Shown in pieces: positions 63,295-64,000 of a DNA stretch of 64,000 nt. Under the pieces are notes generated by a model. It was given only the letters and a program-made list of their open reading frames with translations, had not been told where the DNA came from and did not search any database. How positions within the stretch are numbered: the stretch's first letter is position 1; each line of letters opens with the position of its first letter. The translations under genes were made by a program, and so were the position numbers. Location: NCBI GenBank assembly GCA_037043015.1, contig CM073322.1:18797601-18861600 (forward strand). Reading direction: 5' to 3'. This DNA comes from Bryum argenteum (taxonomy: Eukaryota; Streptophyta; Bryopsida; Bryales; Bryaceae).

Positions 63295-64000
63295 CCTAAG
63301 GAAAGGAGACAGTCAACGCCGCATCGAGTCTGAGATACGCGCAGCAGGAAATGGCTGCCATACTGTCAAAGCATCTGTTCATCCAGGCCGGGTGATTCGA
63401 GGTGATCGAATTCCCACTGATGCTCAGCCTGCAAATAGGGTGGGTGGGGAGTAAAATGTTAATTAAGTAAGAAGTATTGTAGCTCCGATTCCTCAATATT
63501 GATAACTAAGCGTTGGAAACCATCCGTACAGCCCTCTGTCATAACACGAAAATAGTAGAACTGCAGAAACTCAAACTCGAGATCCACTTCCGAGAATTCA
63601 TGAGCTACTACAACCAAATCACCTATGCAGAAATGGCCGTAATAACAGAAGAGATTGGGGCAGATGAAGAAAGCTCTGAAAGCTGGGAATGCCATTATCA
63701 TATGATGGGCACTCAATTTAGATACTCACAGGCTTACTCTGATCCAATCAAGGTGTAATATGAATTACACCACAACAATTCCACCACAACTATTATAATC
63801 TTGAGCTTGCTCTGATCATCCTTCTCACAGATTCTATACAAGATCTTCCCTCGGTCGACCTAAGAGTGCTTACTGATTATGAAGAACAATTACAACTCAA
63901 CAAGACCTTTTCATAAAGAATGACTAAGAGGACTGTGATGACTTCCTCTGGCATATAATGCAATCTAGTACTAAGACACGATTACAGAATCCACTAGCTG
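63295..64000. other. Unassigned sequence at the window end
   Basis: Open frames exist on both strands at 63459-63758. The minus-strand one (GDLVVVAHEFSEVDLEFEFLQFYYFRV) looks more protein-like, and an acceptor-like tract (tatttgcag) follows on that strand near 63430. I cannot assign a family, and the gene, if any, would extend past the window. Confidence 0.3.

Noticed and set aside
1-64000. tRNA or rRNA genes
   Set aside because: I looked for A/B-box-like and rRNA-like stretches and saw none I could support; a covariance-model scan would settle it.

Overview
The window is nuclear DNA from a land plant. Genes are split by short GT-AG introns of about 80 to 200 bases and encode plant-specific families: a plant agenet/Tudor protein, an OPT transporter, a secreted dirigent protein, a plastid-targeted SUMT and TPD1-like cysteine-rich secreted proteins. 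The compact introns, AT-rich spacers and a chromodomain Ty3/Gypsy element would suit a bryophyte such as a moss, but that placement is an inference.

Layout. 1-4286 (+): 3' part of an agenet-domain gene. 6978-9684 (+): a complete five-exon oligopeptide transporter of 738 aa. 10071-10845 (-): a two-exon dirigent gene. 12640-14424 (-): two-exon uroporphyrinogen-III C-methyltransferase (siroheme branch). 14976-15319: a small TA-flanked MITE. 17731-31647 (-): a very large gene of about 30 exons for UTP20, a component of the SSU processome, with a telo-box upstream. The housekeeping genes fill the left half.

The right half is accessory. 32.6-33.6 kb holds nested tandem repeats. From 33.6 to 49.2 kb lies a segmental duplication in two main copies, each carrying a TPD1-like gene, with two more TPD1-like fragments (one inverted) between them. 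Each of the two full-length copies has one frame change, at different places. A dispersed repeat of about 830 bp occurs twice (42.26 and 49.78 kb), and the second copy abuts a Copia-type LTR remnant.

From 51.5 to 63.3 kb is the most unusual part. About nineteen copies of an 18-bp near-palindrome (consensus ATCGGGGGATCGCCCGAT) flank and punctuate a minus-strand gene for a DUF7869-like, transposase-like protein. They form two tandem arrays of about 86 bp and 142 bp units. I saw none elsewhere in the window. A Ty3/Gypsy chromovirus fossil (55070-60032, near-identical LTRs, CATAT target duplication) sits inside that gene and carries no palindromes. The palindromes plus the gene look like one mobile or selfish unit of about 6.8 kb before the LTR element landed, and this is the best candidate for an undescribed system here.
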